64,000 nt of DNA from Oxalobacteraceae bacterium (GTDB lineage Bacteria; Pseudomonadota; Gammaproteobacteria; Burkholderiales; Burkholderiaceae_D). The notes under the pieces were generated by a model, which saw only the letters and a program-made list of their open reading frames with translations, was not told the DNA's origin and made no database searches. Of this stretch, positions 53,046 to 62,093 are shown piece after piece. How positions within the stretch are numbered: the first letter of the stretch is position 1; each line of letters starts with the position of its first letter. The position numbers and the translations under genes are program-made. The stretch spans positions 16,415-80,414 of the forward strand of contig RGFZ01000005.1 of assembly GCA_010024875.1 (NCBI GenBank). The letters run 5' to 3'.

Positions 53046-54248
53046 TCCCCGAGCCCGCCACGCTGAACAGGCTGTTGAACGCGCGCTGGAAGCAATTCTG
53101 GCGCGCGTTGTGCTTTCTGGCGATGATGGCATCGCAGTTGCCTACAGCGGCGGCCTGGATTCTTCCGTACTGCTTCATTTGACCGCACAGTTCTGCGCGG
53201 CGCGCGGGTTGCCGCTGCACGCGTTTCATGTGCATCATGGACTAAGCCCGCATGCTGACGACTGGCTCACGCATGCGCGAGCCCAATGCGAAGTATTGCA
53301 GGTGCCTTTCGATGCGCGCAAGGTGAGCGTCTCGAACGTGAGCGAGCACGGTACCGAGCATGCGGCGCGGCTGGCGCGCTATGCCGCACTGGGCGAGATG
53401 TCTGAAGCGCACGGTGTACGGCTGCTGCTGACCGCACATCATGAAGACGATCAGGCAGAGACCGTGATGCTGCAGTGGCTGCGCGGTGCGGGGCTGCCGG
53501 GTGCATCGGGCATGGCAAGCTGTCAGCGCTTGCATGCATTGCTGCCGGAGTCCGTTACTTTGGGAAGACCGCTGCTGGAGGTATCACGGCAGCAGCTGGA
53601 GCAGATCGCGTCTGCATTGTCGATGAGCTTTGTGACTGACGAATCCAATACGGATACGCGGTACCGCCGCAATAGTTTGCGGCATGAGGTTTTTCCTGCG
53701 ATCGAGCGTCATGTGTCGGGGTTTTCTCACACGCTGGCGCGTAGCGCACGGCACTTTCAGCAAGCACAGCGTTTGCTTGCAGGGCTGGCCGAGCAGGACC
53801 TTACTCAGTGCCGAACAGGTGATGACTGATCGACAGACAGCGGCACCGGCTCTGCCTACGGCCTGCCACTCGGCGACATCCGCCCGCCGGGCCGATCACG
53901 CTGGTCTGGCAGGGCGAAGACAGCCTGGTCCTGCCAGAGTGGCAGGGAATGCTGGTGTTTGCCACAGGCGAGGGCGAAGGTGTCGATCCCGAGTTGCTGG
54001 GATCGGGTCCGCTCAGCGTGCGCGCGCGCACCGGCGGCGAGCGCGTGCAACTGCATCCGAAACGTCCGTCTCGTACGCTGAAAAATCTGTTTCAGGAATT
54101 CGATGTGCCAGTATCGCAGCGACCATGGCTACCCTTGCTGTACGCGGGTCCTCAGCTTATCTTCGCGGCGGGTCTGGGCATGGATGTGCGTTCTGGATTG
54201 ACTGAGGGTGGGGTAGTTTTACGATGGGAGCCTGCTGTATCTGCCTGA
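53011..54248 (+). pseudogene. tilS: tRNA(Ile)-lysidine synthase, frame-disrupted
   Basis: TilS makes lysidine at the wobble base of tRNA-Ile(CAU) and is normally essential. The N-terminal ATP pyrophosphatase domain is intact, with P-loop AVAYSGGLDSSVLL and LLTAHHEDDQAETVML. The frame stops at 53829 after CRTGDD. The C-terminal domain continues in another frame from about 53829 (PPAGPITLVWQGED to 54248), with GGERVQLHPKRPSRTLKNLF clearly TilS. About 40-60 residues of the middle domain are missing at the join. The start at ATG 53011 overlaps accA. Confidence 0.88.
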
Positions 54249-54588
54249 TGTTTGTGGTGGGCCCGTAAAACCCAAACGTTGTAGAGAAACTGCTTGTCTG
54301 CACTTGCCATCGATGTCCGACGTGAAGCATTCCAACTTGTCCCGGACACTGAAAAATATGCTCACCGATGGTTTGGTTGAGATACGGAGACAAAAAATCC
54401 GGTCAAGCCGGTGGTCAGGGCGACGAGTTCCAAGATCAATCTGTAGCGCTTCCTGAACTGTGGCGGGTGATAACGCCACGGCTTGAGTGCAGAACACGGG
54501 TCGCACAATTGTCATTCCGCATTGCAACATGTAAAATCACCGGTTTGACAGCGATTTTTCAACGATCCCCACCGATTATTTTTCTTAA
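54249..54588 (+). other. tilS-lysC intergenic region (340 bases)
   Basis: No gene is supported here. Small open frames on both strands have no recognisable product. There are small hairpins, for example GTGGCG...CGCCAC at 54460-54479, and the lysC promoter at its right end. I see no lysine riboswitch: its conserved multi-helix core is not recognisable. Confidence 0.5.
54509..54537 (+). promoter_or_regulatory. Sigma-70 promoter of lysC
   Basis: TTGTCA (54509-54514) and TAAAAT (54532-54537) are separated by exactly 17 bases, about 50 bases upstream of the lysC ATG. Each hexamer has five of six consensus bases. Confidence 0.65.
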
Positions 54589-55839
54589 ATGGCATTAATC
54601 GTTCACAAATACGGCGGCACCTCAATGGGCTCGACCGAGCGCATCAAGAACGTCGCCCGCCGCGTCGCCAAATGGCATGACGCTGGCCACCAGATCGTGG
54701 TCGTTCCCTCGGCCATGTCCGGCGAGACCAATCGCCTGCTGGGCCTGGCCAAGGAGATCAGCGGCCAGCCTGACCCACGCGAAATCGACATGCTGGCCTC
54801 GACAGGCGAGCAGGCTTCGGTGGCGCTCTTGGCCATTGCGCTGCAGTCGATCGGCAAAGACGCCGTGTCCTACACCGGCTGGCAGGTGCCGATCGTCACG
54901 GACAGCGCTTACACCAAGGCGCGAATTCAGTCGATCGATGATGCGAAAGTAAAGAAAGATCTGAACGCTGGACGCATCGTGATCATCACCGGCTTTCAGG
55001 GCATGGATGACGCCGGTAACATCACCACGCTCGGTCGCGGTGGTTCGGACACCTCAGCGGTTGCGGTTGCCGCGGCGCTGAAGGCGGATGAATGCCTGAT
55101 TTATACCGATGTCGATGGTGTCTACACCACCGACCCACGGGTCGTCTCCGATGCGCGTCGTCTGAAGACAGTCACCTTTGAAGAAATGCTCGAGATGGCC
55201 TCGCTGGGCTCGAAGGTCTTGCAGATACGTTCGGTTGAGTTCGCCGGCAACTACCGTATGCCGACCCGCGTGCTGTCGTCGCTGACAGACCCGATGATCC
55301 CGCTGGAGGAAGAAGCCCAGTCCGGCACCCTGATATCGTTTGAGGAAGACACTCACATGGAACAAGCCACCATCACCGGCATCGCGTTCAGCCGCGATGA
55401 GGCCAAGATCACCATTCGTGGCGTACCGGACAAGCCGGGTATCGCTTTCCAGATTCTCGGCCCGGTTGCAGAAGCGAATGTGGAAGTCGACATGATCATT
55501 CAGAACATCTCTGTCGATGGCAAAACCGATTTCACCTTCACCGTGCCGCGCGGCGACTACGACAAATCGATGAAGATCATCGATGACGGTGTCAAACCTT
55601 CGTTGGGTGCGAGTGATGTCGTTGGCGACAACAAGGTATCCAAGGTCTCGGTAGTTGGCGTGGGTATGCGCAGCCATGTAGGAATCGCATCGCAGATGTT
55701 CCGCACGCTGTCGGAAGAGGGTATCAATATCCAGATGATCTCGACCTCCGAGATCAAGATCTCGGTGCTGATTGACGAGAAATACATGGAGCTGGCCGTA
55801 CGTGCATTGCACAAGGCCTTCGGCCTGGAAAAAGACTGA
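54589..55839 (+). CDS. lysC: Aspartate kinase
   Basis: A 416-residue first enzyme of the Lys/Thr/Met pathway. The N-terminal kinase domain has VHKYGGTSMGSTERI and GFQGMDDAGNITTLGRGGSD, and two C-terminal ACT domains (about 265-410) give feedback control. ATG 54589 is the family start. It is monofunctional, with no homoserine dehydrogenase fusion. Intact. Confidence 0.96.
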   Translation: MALIVHKYGGTSMGSTERIKNVARRVAKWHDAGHQIVVVPSAMSGETNRLLGLAKEISGQPDPREIDMLASTGEQASVALLAIALQSIGKDAVSYTGWQVPIVTDSAYTKARIQSIDDAKVKKDLNAGRIVIITGFQGMDDAGNITTLGRGGSDTSAVAVAAALKADECLIYTDVDGVYTTDPRVVSDARRLKTVTFEEMLEMASLGSKVLQIRSVEFAGNYRMPTRVLSSLTDPMIPLEEEAQSGTLISFEEDTHMEQATITGIAFSRDEAKITIRGVPDKPGIAFQILGPVAEANVEVDMIIQNISVDGKTDFTFTVPRGDYDKSMKIIDDGVKPSLGASDVVGDNKVSKVSVVGVGMRSHVGIASQMFRTLSEEGINIQMISTSEIKISVLIDEKYMELAVRALHKAFGLEKD

Positions 55840-56196
55840 CCCTCGCTGCGTGGCACCCGGCGGCGGGTCCGACCCGCACGCCGAATCTGGCGGCGCCGAT
55901 CGCGCCCGCCGACCATCACGCGCATGCAAACAAGGCGGCGCCCGAGCCTGACCCGACCCTGACAGGGATCCTCCAGGGCATCCCGCTGACGGGCCACCCG
56001 GCATGCAAAAAAGATCACAGACACAAAGCCCATGCGCTCCGCCTCTGTGAGGCGCTTGCGGCCCGCAAAAACCCCGCCTAAACGTATTCTGAAGATTAAA
56101 TCGCACAGCCGTGCAATAATCCAAGAAGAAATAATCTATAAAAGCACGATCCCGGAGCGGAAACCGGGGATACGTGACCTCCATCCGGGCATCTCT
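55840..56196 (+). other. lysC-RND pump intergenic region (357 bases)
   Basis: The first about 240 bases are very G+C-rich, and one frame is open (HPAAGPTRTPNLAAP to NPA stop near 56080) but has no start codon or known family. The last about 110 bases turn A+T-rich and carry the palindrome at 56094-56121. I found no tRNA or terminator in it. Confidence 0.45.
56094..56121. promoter_or_regulatory. Candidate repressor operator upstream of the RND pump
   Basis: An imperfect 28-base inverted repeat has outer arms GATTA and TAATC and inner arms GCAC and GTGC. It lies about 75 bases before the pump start, where TetR- or MarR-type repressors of RND pumps usually bind. No regulator gene is adjacent. 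Confidence 0.35.
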
Positions 56197-59100
56197 ATGT
56201 GGCTTGTCGATATTGCGCTGCGGCGTCCTTACACCTATCTGGTGATGGCGCTGATGATCCTGCTGGCGACACCGTTCGTGCTCCGCTCCACGCCGACCGA
56301 TATCCTCCCCGACATCAAAATCCCCGTTGTCAGCGTGGTGTGGAGCTACACCGGCATGGCGCCCAAGGACATGCGCGAGCGCATCGTCAGTCCGTATGAA
56401 AAAGCGCTGACCACCACGGTCAATGACGTCGAGCATATCGAATCCCAGTCCATGGCCGGTCTGGCGGTGGTGAAGGTCTATTTCCACCCCAATGTGAACC
56501 TGCCGTCCGCGATTTCGCAGATCACCTCCATCAGTCAGTTCATGTTGCGCACACTGCCACCGGGCACAGTGCCGCCGCTGATCATCAATTACTCGGCCTC
56601 CAGTGTGCCGGTGGTGCAGGTGGGTTTGTCGAGCCCGCTGATGTCCGAGCAGCAGCTCAACGATATCGCGATCAACCAGGTGCGTACGCAGCTGATCACG
56701 ATTCCCGGTGTTGCGGTGCCCTATCCGTATGGCGGCAAATTCCGCGTGGTATCCATCGACCTCGACACTCAGGCCTTGCTCGCAAAGGGTCTGACGCCGG
56801 CCGATGTGGTCAACGCAGTCAATGCGCAAAACCTGATCCTGCCCAGCGGCACGGTGAAGCTGAATGAGCTTGAGCATTCAGTAAGGCTAAACGGCTCGCC
56901 AGATTCCATTGAAGGGATGAACCAGATTCCGGTCAAGACCGTGAACGGTTCGACCACCTATTTGCGCGAGGTCGCGCATGTGCGTGACGGCTTCCAGCCG
57001 CAACAGAATATCGTCAAGAAAAACGGCGAGCGAGGCGTGCTGCTCACGGTGATGAAAAATGGTTCCGAATCCACGCTGAATATTGTCGACAACGTAAAAG
57101 CCAAGGTTGCCGAGATCATGAAAGGCGCACCAGAAGGACTGAACATCACGACCATGTTCGATCAGTCCATCTTCGTGCGCGCCGCAATCGACAGCGTGCT
57201 GCATGAGGCCGTGATCGCCTCGCTGCTGACGGCGATACTGATTCTTCTGTTTCTTGGTAACTGGCGCAGCACGTGCATCATTGCCGTGTCGATACCGCTG
57301 TCGATCCTCAGCTCCATCATCATCCTGCATGCTCTGGGCGAAACGATCAACCTGATGACATTGGGTGGGCTGACACTGGCGATCGGTATTCTCGTCGATG
57401 ATGCGACGGTGACGATCGAGAACATCGAGCGTCATATCCATCTTGGCAAAGACTTGTATAACGCCATCTTCGACGGGGCCAGCGAGATTGCGGTGCCAGC
57501 ACTGGTATCGACACTGTGTATTTGTATCGTGTTTTTGCCGATGTTTTTCCTGACGGGTGTGGCGCGTTACCTATTCGTGCCGCTAGCCGAGGCGGTAGTC
57601 TTTGCGATGCTGGCGTCTTATTTCCTCTCGCGTACGCTGGTACCGACCATGGCGCTGATGATGATGAAACATCAGGCGCATGCCAACAGCGGCAAGCCAA
57701 GCACACTCAAGCGCGTCCACATAGCGTTTGATCGCGGCTTTGAGCGTATGCGCGCGACCTATCTCTCAGCGCTCTCTGCGCTGCTGACACGCCGCAAGGC
57801 CTTTGTGACGATGTTCCTCAGTTTTTGTGTGGCGTCCTGTGGTCTGTTCTTCCTGCTGGGGCAGGATTTTTTCCCTGAAGTTGACGCCGGTCAGATCCGT
57901 TTGCACATGCGTGCCGCATCGGGCACACGCATCGAAGAGACTGCGCGTCTCGCTGACCAAGTCGAGCGCGAGATACGACGGCTGGTGCCGCCGGATGAGC
58001 TCGACACCGTGTTGGCCAATATCGGCGTGACGATCAGTAGCATGAATATGTCGTACAACAATGCAGGCACCTTTGGTTCCGTCGATACCGAGTTACTGAT
58101 CTCGCTGAAGCAGGGACACAAGCCCACGCAGTCGCATATCGCGCGGCTGCGGGATGAATTACCGCGTCGTTTCCCTGGAACCGAGTTTTACTTCCAGCCG
58201 CCCGACATCATTTCGCAGATTTTGAACTTCGGGTCGCAAGCGCCCATTGATGTGCAGTTCTCCGGCAAGGATGTCAACGCCAACTACGAGCTGGCCAAGG
58301 AATTGCTGCGCAAGCTGGAGAAAATCCCCGGCACAGTCGATGTGCATATCCATCAGCGTCTGGATCAGCCGACGCTGGCACTGGAAACTGACCGCACCGC
58401 GTTGCAGGCACTGAATCTGTCGGCAGCCAATGTCGCTCAGAACGTGCTGGTGTCGCTGGCGGGCAGCTTTCAGACGCAGCCAGCGTTCTGGGTCAATCCC
58501 AGCAATAGCGTGGTGTACAACGTGCTCGTACAGTCGCCGCAGTACAAGGTCGATACGCTTGATGAATTGATGCGCACCCCGGTATCACCGACGGCCGTGA
58601 TTTTGGCGGCGTGGTCAAAGATATCAGCAAGGAAGTCGAGGCAATGCAGCCCAAGCTGAAGAAAGGCCACAAGCTGCAGATGCGCGGTCAGGTGAACACG
58701 ATGAAGTCGTCCTACAACGGCCTGCTGCTTGGTCTCGCGGGTGCAATCATTCTGGTGTACCTGCTGATTGTCGTGAACTTCCAGAGCTGGCTGGATCCGC
58801 TGATCATCATCAGCGCACTGCCGGCTGCGCTGGCCGGCATTGCATGGATGCTCTTTTTGTCCGGCACGCACTTGTCGGTACCCGCGCTTACCGGCGCCAT
58901 CATGACCATGGGCGTCGCCACAGCCAACAGTATTCTCGTGGTGTCGTTTGCCCTGCAGCGATTGCGTGCGGGCGTGCCGCCATTGTCGGCCGCGCTAGAG
59001 GCAGGCTCTACCCGAATTCGCCCGGTGCTGATGACGGCCTCGGCAATGATCATCGGCATGCTGCCCATGGCGCTCGGCCTGGGCGAGGGCGGCGAGCAGA

Positions 59101-59243
59101 ACGCACCCCTGGGACGCGCCGTGATCGGCGGGCTGCTGTTCGCCACCGTATCGACGCTGTTCTTTGTCCCTATCGTATTCGCAATGGCGCACCGCTTCAT
59201 CGCAAGGCGTGAGCGTGCGCGGCTCATTGCCCAGCCCGTCTGA
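56197..59243 (+). pseudogene. RND efflux pump inner-membrane transporter, frame-disrupted
   Basis: An HAE1/AcrB-type proton-drug antiporter, about 1015 codons across the break. The first frame (MWLVDIALRRPYTYLVMALM) has the periplasmic porter loops and the TM4 motif IGILVDDATVTIENIERH with its proton-relay Asp. It loses frame after DELMRTPVSPT at about 58590. The C-terminal part, from GGVVKDISKEVEAMQPKLKK to 59243, is conserved in another frame with TM9-12 (MTMGVATANSILVVSFALQR). About 50 residues of the second porter loop are missing. The paired adaptor gene follows. No outer-membrane factor is nearby. Confidence 0.88.
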
Positions 59244-59254
59244 AGGAAGGAATC

Positions 59255-60487
59255 ATGAGCAAAGAACGTCACGCTTATCTAGCCATGCAAGGCGAGGGTT
59301 CGCGTTCGCGGGAATTCCGGCGTGTGCGCACCTGGCGCATGATGCGGCTTGGCTTTCTCAGCCTGTTGCTGCTGCTGCTGATCGCCGGAGGCATGACCTT
59401 CATGCGCCAGCGCGCAGAGGCCACAGCACTTGCCGCAGATGCCAAGAGCCGCGGCAAGTTGTACGCTTCAGTGGTGCATGCCGAACCGGGTAATGCCGAT
59501 CAGACCATCTCTTTGCCGGGCACACTGCTTGGATTGGTCGAATCACCGATCTCTTCGCGTGCCAGTGGATACCTCGTTCGCTGGACGAAGGACATCGGCA
59601 GCCAAGCAAAACGGGGCGAACTGCTCGCCGAGGTCAGCAGCCCCGAAACCGAGCAGCAACTGGCGCAGGCGATGGCCGCAAGACAGCAATCACTGTCGGC
59701 GCTGAATCTCGCCAAGGTGACGATGGATCGCTGGAAGGGCTTGCTGGACCAGCGCGCTGTCTCCCAACAGGAGTTCGATGAGCGCCGCAGCGCGTATGAG
59801 CAGGCAGTGGCCAATCTGGGCGCGGTAGATGCCAACATACAGCGCCTGAAAGAACTGCTGTCTTTCACCCGCATCGTCGCGCCTTTTGATGGGGTAATCA
59901 CCAAGCGCAACGTGAACGTCGGTGACCTGATCGACGCCGGCGCCACCGCAACCAAGCCCCTATTCATGCTGGTACAGATGCAGACGCTGCGCGCTTACGT
60001 GAACGTGCCACAGGCCTATGCGGCTGGCATCAAGGTGGGCGAGACTGTCATGCTTCGTCAGCCCGAAATCCCGAATCAGAAGTTCGAGGCAAAGATTGTG
60101 CGCACCGCGCGTGCAATCGATCCCGTGAGCCGCAGCTTGCAGGTGGAGATCAACATCGACAACCGTCAAGGCCGTCTGATGCCCGGTGCCTACGTCGATG
60201 TGTCCGTCCCCGCCGGTCACAATGCAGCGATGGTCGTTCCCGTGAACACCTTGCTCCTGCGCGGCGAGGGCGCGCGTGTCGCGGTCGTGGACGAGAAGGG
60301 CATCGTCACCCTGCACAAGGTCGAGCTAGGCAAGGATTTCGGGCAGAAGATCGAAGTCCTGTCGGGTGTCACCGTCGCCGACCGACTGGTGCTCAACCCG
60401 CCCGATAGCCTTTCCGACGGCGACCAGATCACCATCGTCGAAAAGAAAGACAAGGAGAAAACCGACAAGTCCGAGAAGAAGTCTTGA
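59255..60487 (+). CDS. RND efflux periplasmic adaptor (membrane fusion protein)
   Basis: A 410-residue HlyD/AcrA-type adaptor. One N-terminal membrane helix (about 30-50) has no lipobox. A lipoyl half-motif (SSRASGYLVRWTKDIGSQ) is followed by an alpha-helical hairpin (about 127-195), the second lipoyl half (SFTRIVAPFDGVITKRNVNV), beta-barrel and membrane-proximal domains. The tail is Lys/Glu/Asp-rich. It starts 11 bases after the transporter gene with AAGGA upstream. Intact, unlike its partner. Confidence 0.9.
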   Translation: MSKERHAYLAMQGEGSRSREFRRVRTWRMMRLGFLSLLLLLLIAGGMTFMRQRAEATALAADAKSRGKLYASVVHAEPGNADQTISLPGTLLGLVESPISSRASGYLVRWTKDIGSQAKRGELLAEVSSPETEQQLAQAMAARQQSLSALNLAKVTMDRWKGLLDQRAVSQQEFDERRSAYEQAVANLGAVDANIQRLKELLSFTRIVAPFDGVITKRNVNVGDLIDAGATATKPLFMLVQMQTLRAYVNVPQAYAAGIKVGETVMLRQPEIPNQKFEAKIVRTARAIDPVSRSLQVEINIDNRQGRLMPGAYVDVSVPAGHNAAMVVPVNTLLLRGEGARVAVVDEKGIVTLHKVELGKDFGQKIEVLSGVTVADRLVLNPPDSLSDGDQITIVEKKDKEKTDKSEKKS

Positions 60488-60537
60488 TCGCGATCCTCTC
60501 GCAAGCCCTTGAATTTACAGGGTGTCGGCAGTCGTGA

Positions 60538-60566
60538 TTGACCGTAAGTCGTGCAAAAGTTATCAT
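60538..60566 (+). promoter_or_regulatory. Sigma-70 promoter of tRNA-Ser
   Basis: TTGACC (60538-60543) and TATCAT (60561-60566) are separated by exactly 17 bases, about 43 bases before the tRNA 5' end. The tRNA is thus independent of the pump operon. Confidence 0.75.
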
Positions 60567-60608
60567 TGCGCCCTTTGCCGAGCGGGAGCTGCATTCCCGT
60601 CAGGCAGT

Positions 60609-60702
60609 GGAGACCTGGCCGAGTGGTCGAAGGCACTTCCCTGCTAAGGAAGCATACGGGCTTAAACCTGTATCGAGGGTTCGAATCCCTCGGTCTCCGC
60701 CA
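60609..60702 (+). tRNA. tRNA-Ser (anticodon GCT)
   Basis: A 94-nt class II tRNA with encoded CCA. The acceptor stem GGAGACC pairs with GGTCTCC. The anticodon arm CTTCC-CTGCTAA-GGAAG gives GCT, which reads AGC/AGU. The long variable arm (CATACGGGCTTAAACCTGTA) is typical of Ser. A terminator follows after 10 bases. Confidence 0.97.
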
Positions 60703-60712
60703 AGTAATACTA

Positions 60713-60745
60713 AAAATGCCCGCTGCGAAGCGGGCATTTTGTTTT
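60713..60745 (+). terminator. Terminator after tRNA-Ser
   Basis: AAAATGCCCGCT (60713-60724) and AGCGGGCATTTT (60729-60740) form a perfect 12-bp stem with a GCGA loop. Four T of the second arm and more T after a G follow the G/C core. Confidence 0.9.
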
Positions 60746-60852
60746 CAGGCGTAGCCAGCCATGTCCCTGCGGACATTGCGGCTTGGGTTCGAGAGAGTTG
60801 GCTTGCCGTCGTGTCCCGACAAATCATTGACTGACACTTTCAGGACCCCTTC

Positions 60853-60948
60853 ATGCGCATCTTTGCCACTGAAGCCAAGAACCGATTCGGTCGCTTTGTC
60901 TTCCAGGTCAAGCGCGAATCTGTGTTCGTAGAGAAGGCGGCAGGGCAC
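60853..60948 (+). pseudogene. Remnant of a Phd/YefM-type antitoxin
   Basis: The frame starts MRIFATEAKNRFGRFVFQ and continues VKRESVFVEKAAGH. The ATEAKNRFG core and the later E-x-V-x-V-x-K pattern are the N-terminal DNA-binding half of Phd/YefM antitoxins. After about 32 residues it runs into the antisense of the next gene, so the C-terminal toxin-binding half and any toxin gene are missing. The open frame continues to 61236 but only as antisense. Confidence 0.55.
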
Positions 60949-60954
60949 TCCGCC

Positions 60955-61785
60955 TCAGGGCACCATGCGCGATGCAAACTCCTGAAAGGAGGAGGCAGCG
61001 ATATCGACCTTGAGGGCGGGTATCGCCTCGCCCGTGTTAGGTCCGAACTCATCTGGTTGCGCCACAAAAGCAGTCCGCAGGCCCACCTTGGAAGCCGCCT
61101 CAAGGTCATTGCTGTGTGCCGCCACCATCATGCACTCATGGGGCTCGATGCCAAGCGCCTCTGCAGCGGCAAGATACACGCGAGGCTTAGGCTTATAGTC
61201 TCCAGCGATCTCGGCACCCAGAATGGCGTCCCATAGAAACTCATTGCGACGGGCCAGATCAACCATGAGCGAAATGTTACCGTTAGAGCACGGCCCCAGC
61301 ATGAACTTGCGGCGCAGACGATGCAGGCCGGCGGTGACGCCGGGCCAGGCATCGAGCCGGTGCCACACGAGATTGAGATTGCGCAGCGTCGGCTCATCGA
61401 GCGACTCAAGTCCGAAGCGAGGACGCACGCGATCGAGCATACCGCGATGTACCACGTCGAGGCGCGAGAAGGGCTTGCGGCCAGCGCGGATCTCTTCCAT
61501 CCCCGGCTGATATTCAGCGCGCCAGGCATTGGCAAAGGCGATCCAGTCCAGTTTGTAGCCCAAGGGCTCAAGAATCATGCGGGACTCGCGCGCCACGCAA
61601 GTGCGCCAATCTACGAGTGTGCCGAACACGTCGAAAACCATTGCCTTGACACCATCTACGGCTTTCCCTGTTTCGTGTTGTGCCAGAGAGGGATTGGCGT
61701 ATACCAGTCCGGTTCCAAACAGCAGACCTTGTGCACTGAGCCAGCCGGCCTGGCGGAGGAAGTCACGGCGCGATAAGGCATTCAT
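60955..61785 (-). CDS. Haloacid dehalogenase type II (HAD superfamily) with Tat signal
   Basis: A 276-residue protein. The N-terminus MNALSRRDFLRQAGWLSAQG carries the twin-arginine SRRDFL motif and a hydrophobic stretch, so it is predicted to be exported folded. The HAD domain has the nucleophile in VFDVFGTLVDWR, motif II in PCSNGN, the Lys of motif III in YKPKPRVYL and the acidic motif AAHSNDLEAA, the pattern of L-2-haloacid dehalogenases. AGGAG precedes ATG 61785. The true substrate is unknown. Confidence 0.86.
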   Translation of the reverse strand: MNALSRRDFLRQAGWLSAQGLLFGTGLVYANPSLAQHETGKAVDGVKAMVFDVFGTLVDWRTCVARESRMILEPLGYKLDWIAFANAWRAEYQPGMEEIRAGRKPFSRLDVVHRGMLDRVRPRFGLESLDEPTLRNLNLVWHRLDAWPGVTAGLHRLRRKFMLGPCSNGNISLMVDLARRNEFLWDAILGAEIAGDYKPKPRVYLAAAEALGIEPHECMMVAAHSNDLEAASKVGLRTAFVAQPDEFGPNTGEAIPALKVDIAASSFQEFASRMVP

Positions 61786-62093
61786 CGGAATTCTCCTGTA
61801 TTGGTTGTTTGTTGACCTACTGGGGACAGACATTATGCCAATGGCTGATGATCAATCAGCCGACGATGATAACTGGCATTGAAACGCCTAATGAAGTACT
61901 GATTAAATAAAATTAGCAACTTGTGTAGCGAGACAAATCACACTAAGCCCTTGATTTGGCTGGGCCCCGCGTCGTACAGCTGCGCTGGCGCGCCACAAAA
62001 TGTGGGGTTAGTCAGCGTCTCTCTAACTCATTCGGTATTTCGGACATGGCAGCACTCCTGTTTCGCTCTTGCTGTTGAATTTTTTGTTTGGGT
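61786..62093. other. Noncoding region in the accessory segment (308 bases)
   Basis: No gene is supported. The left part should contain the promoter of the dehalogenase (minus strand); a CATAAT-like -10 is present without a good -35. The middle (about 61870-61940) is A+T-rich. I see no repeat or attachment-site copy of the tRNA-Ser 3' end here. Confidence 0.45.

Noticed and set aside
54249..54588. Lysine riboswitch in the lysC leader
   Set aside because: The promoter lies only about 50 bases before lysC, too short a leader, and the conserved riboswitch core is not seen.
55054..56877. A 607-codon open frame on the minus strand
   Set aside because: It lies antisense to lysC and the RND transporter, both clearly real. 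Its translation is Arg/His-rich with no family pattern.
60600..60827. Short minus-strand open frame over tRNA-Ser
   Set aside because: Its translation is the familiar false protein produced by reading a tRNA gene in antisense.
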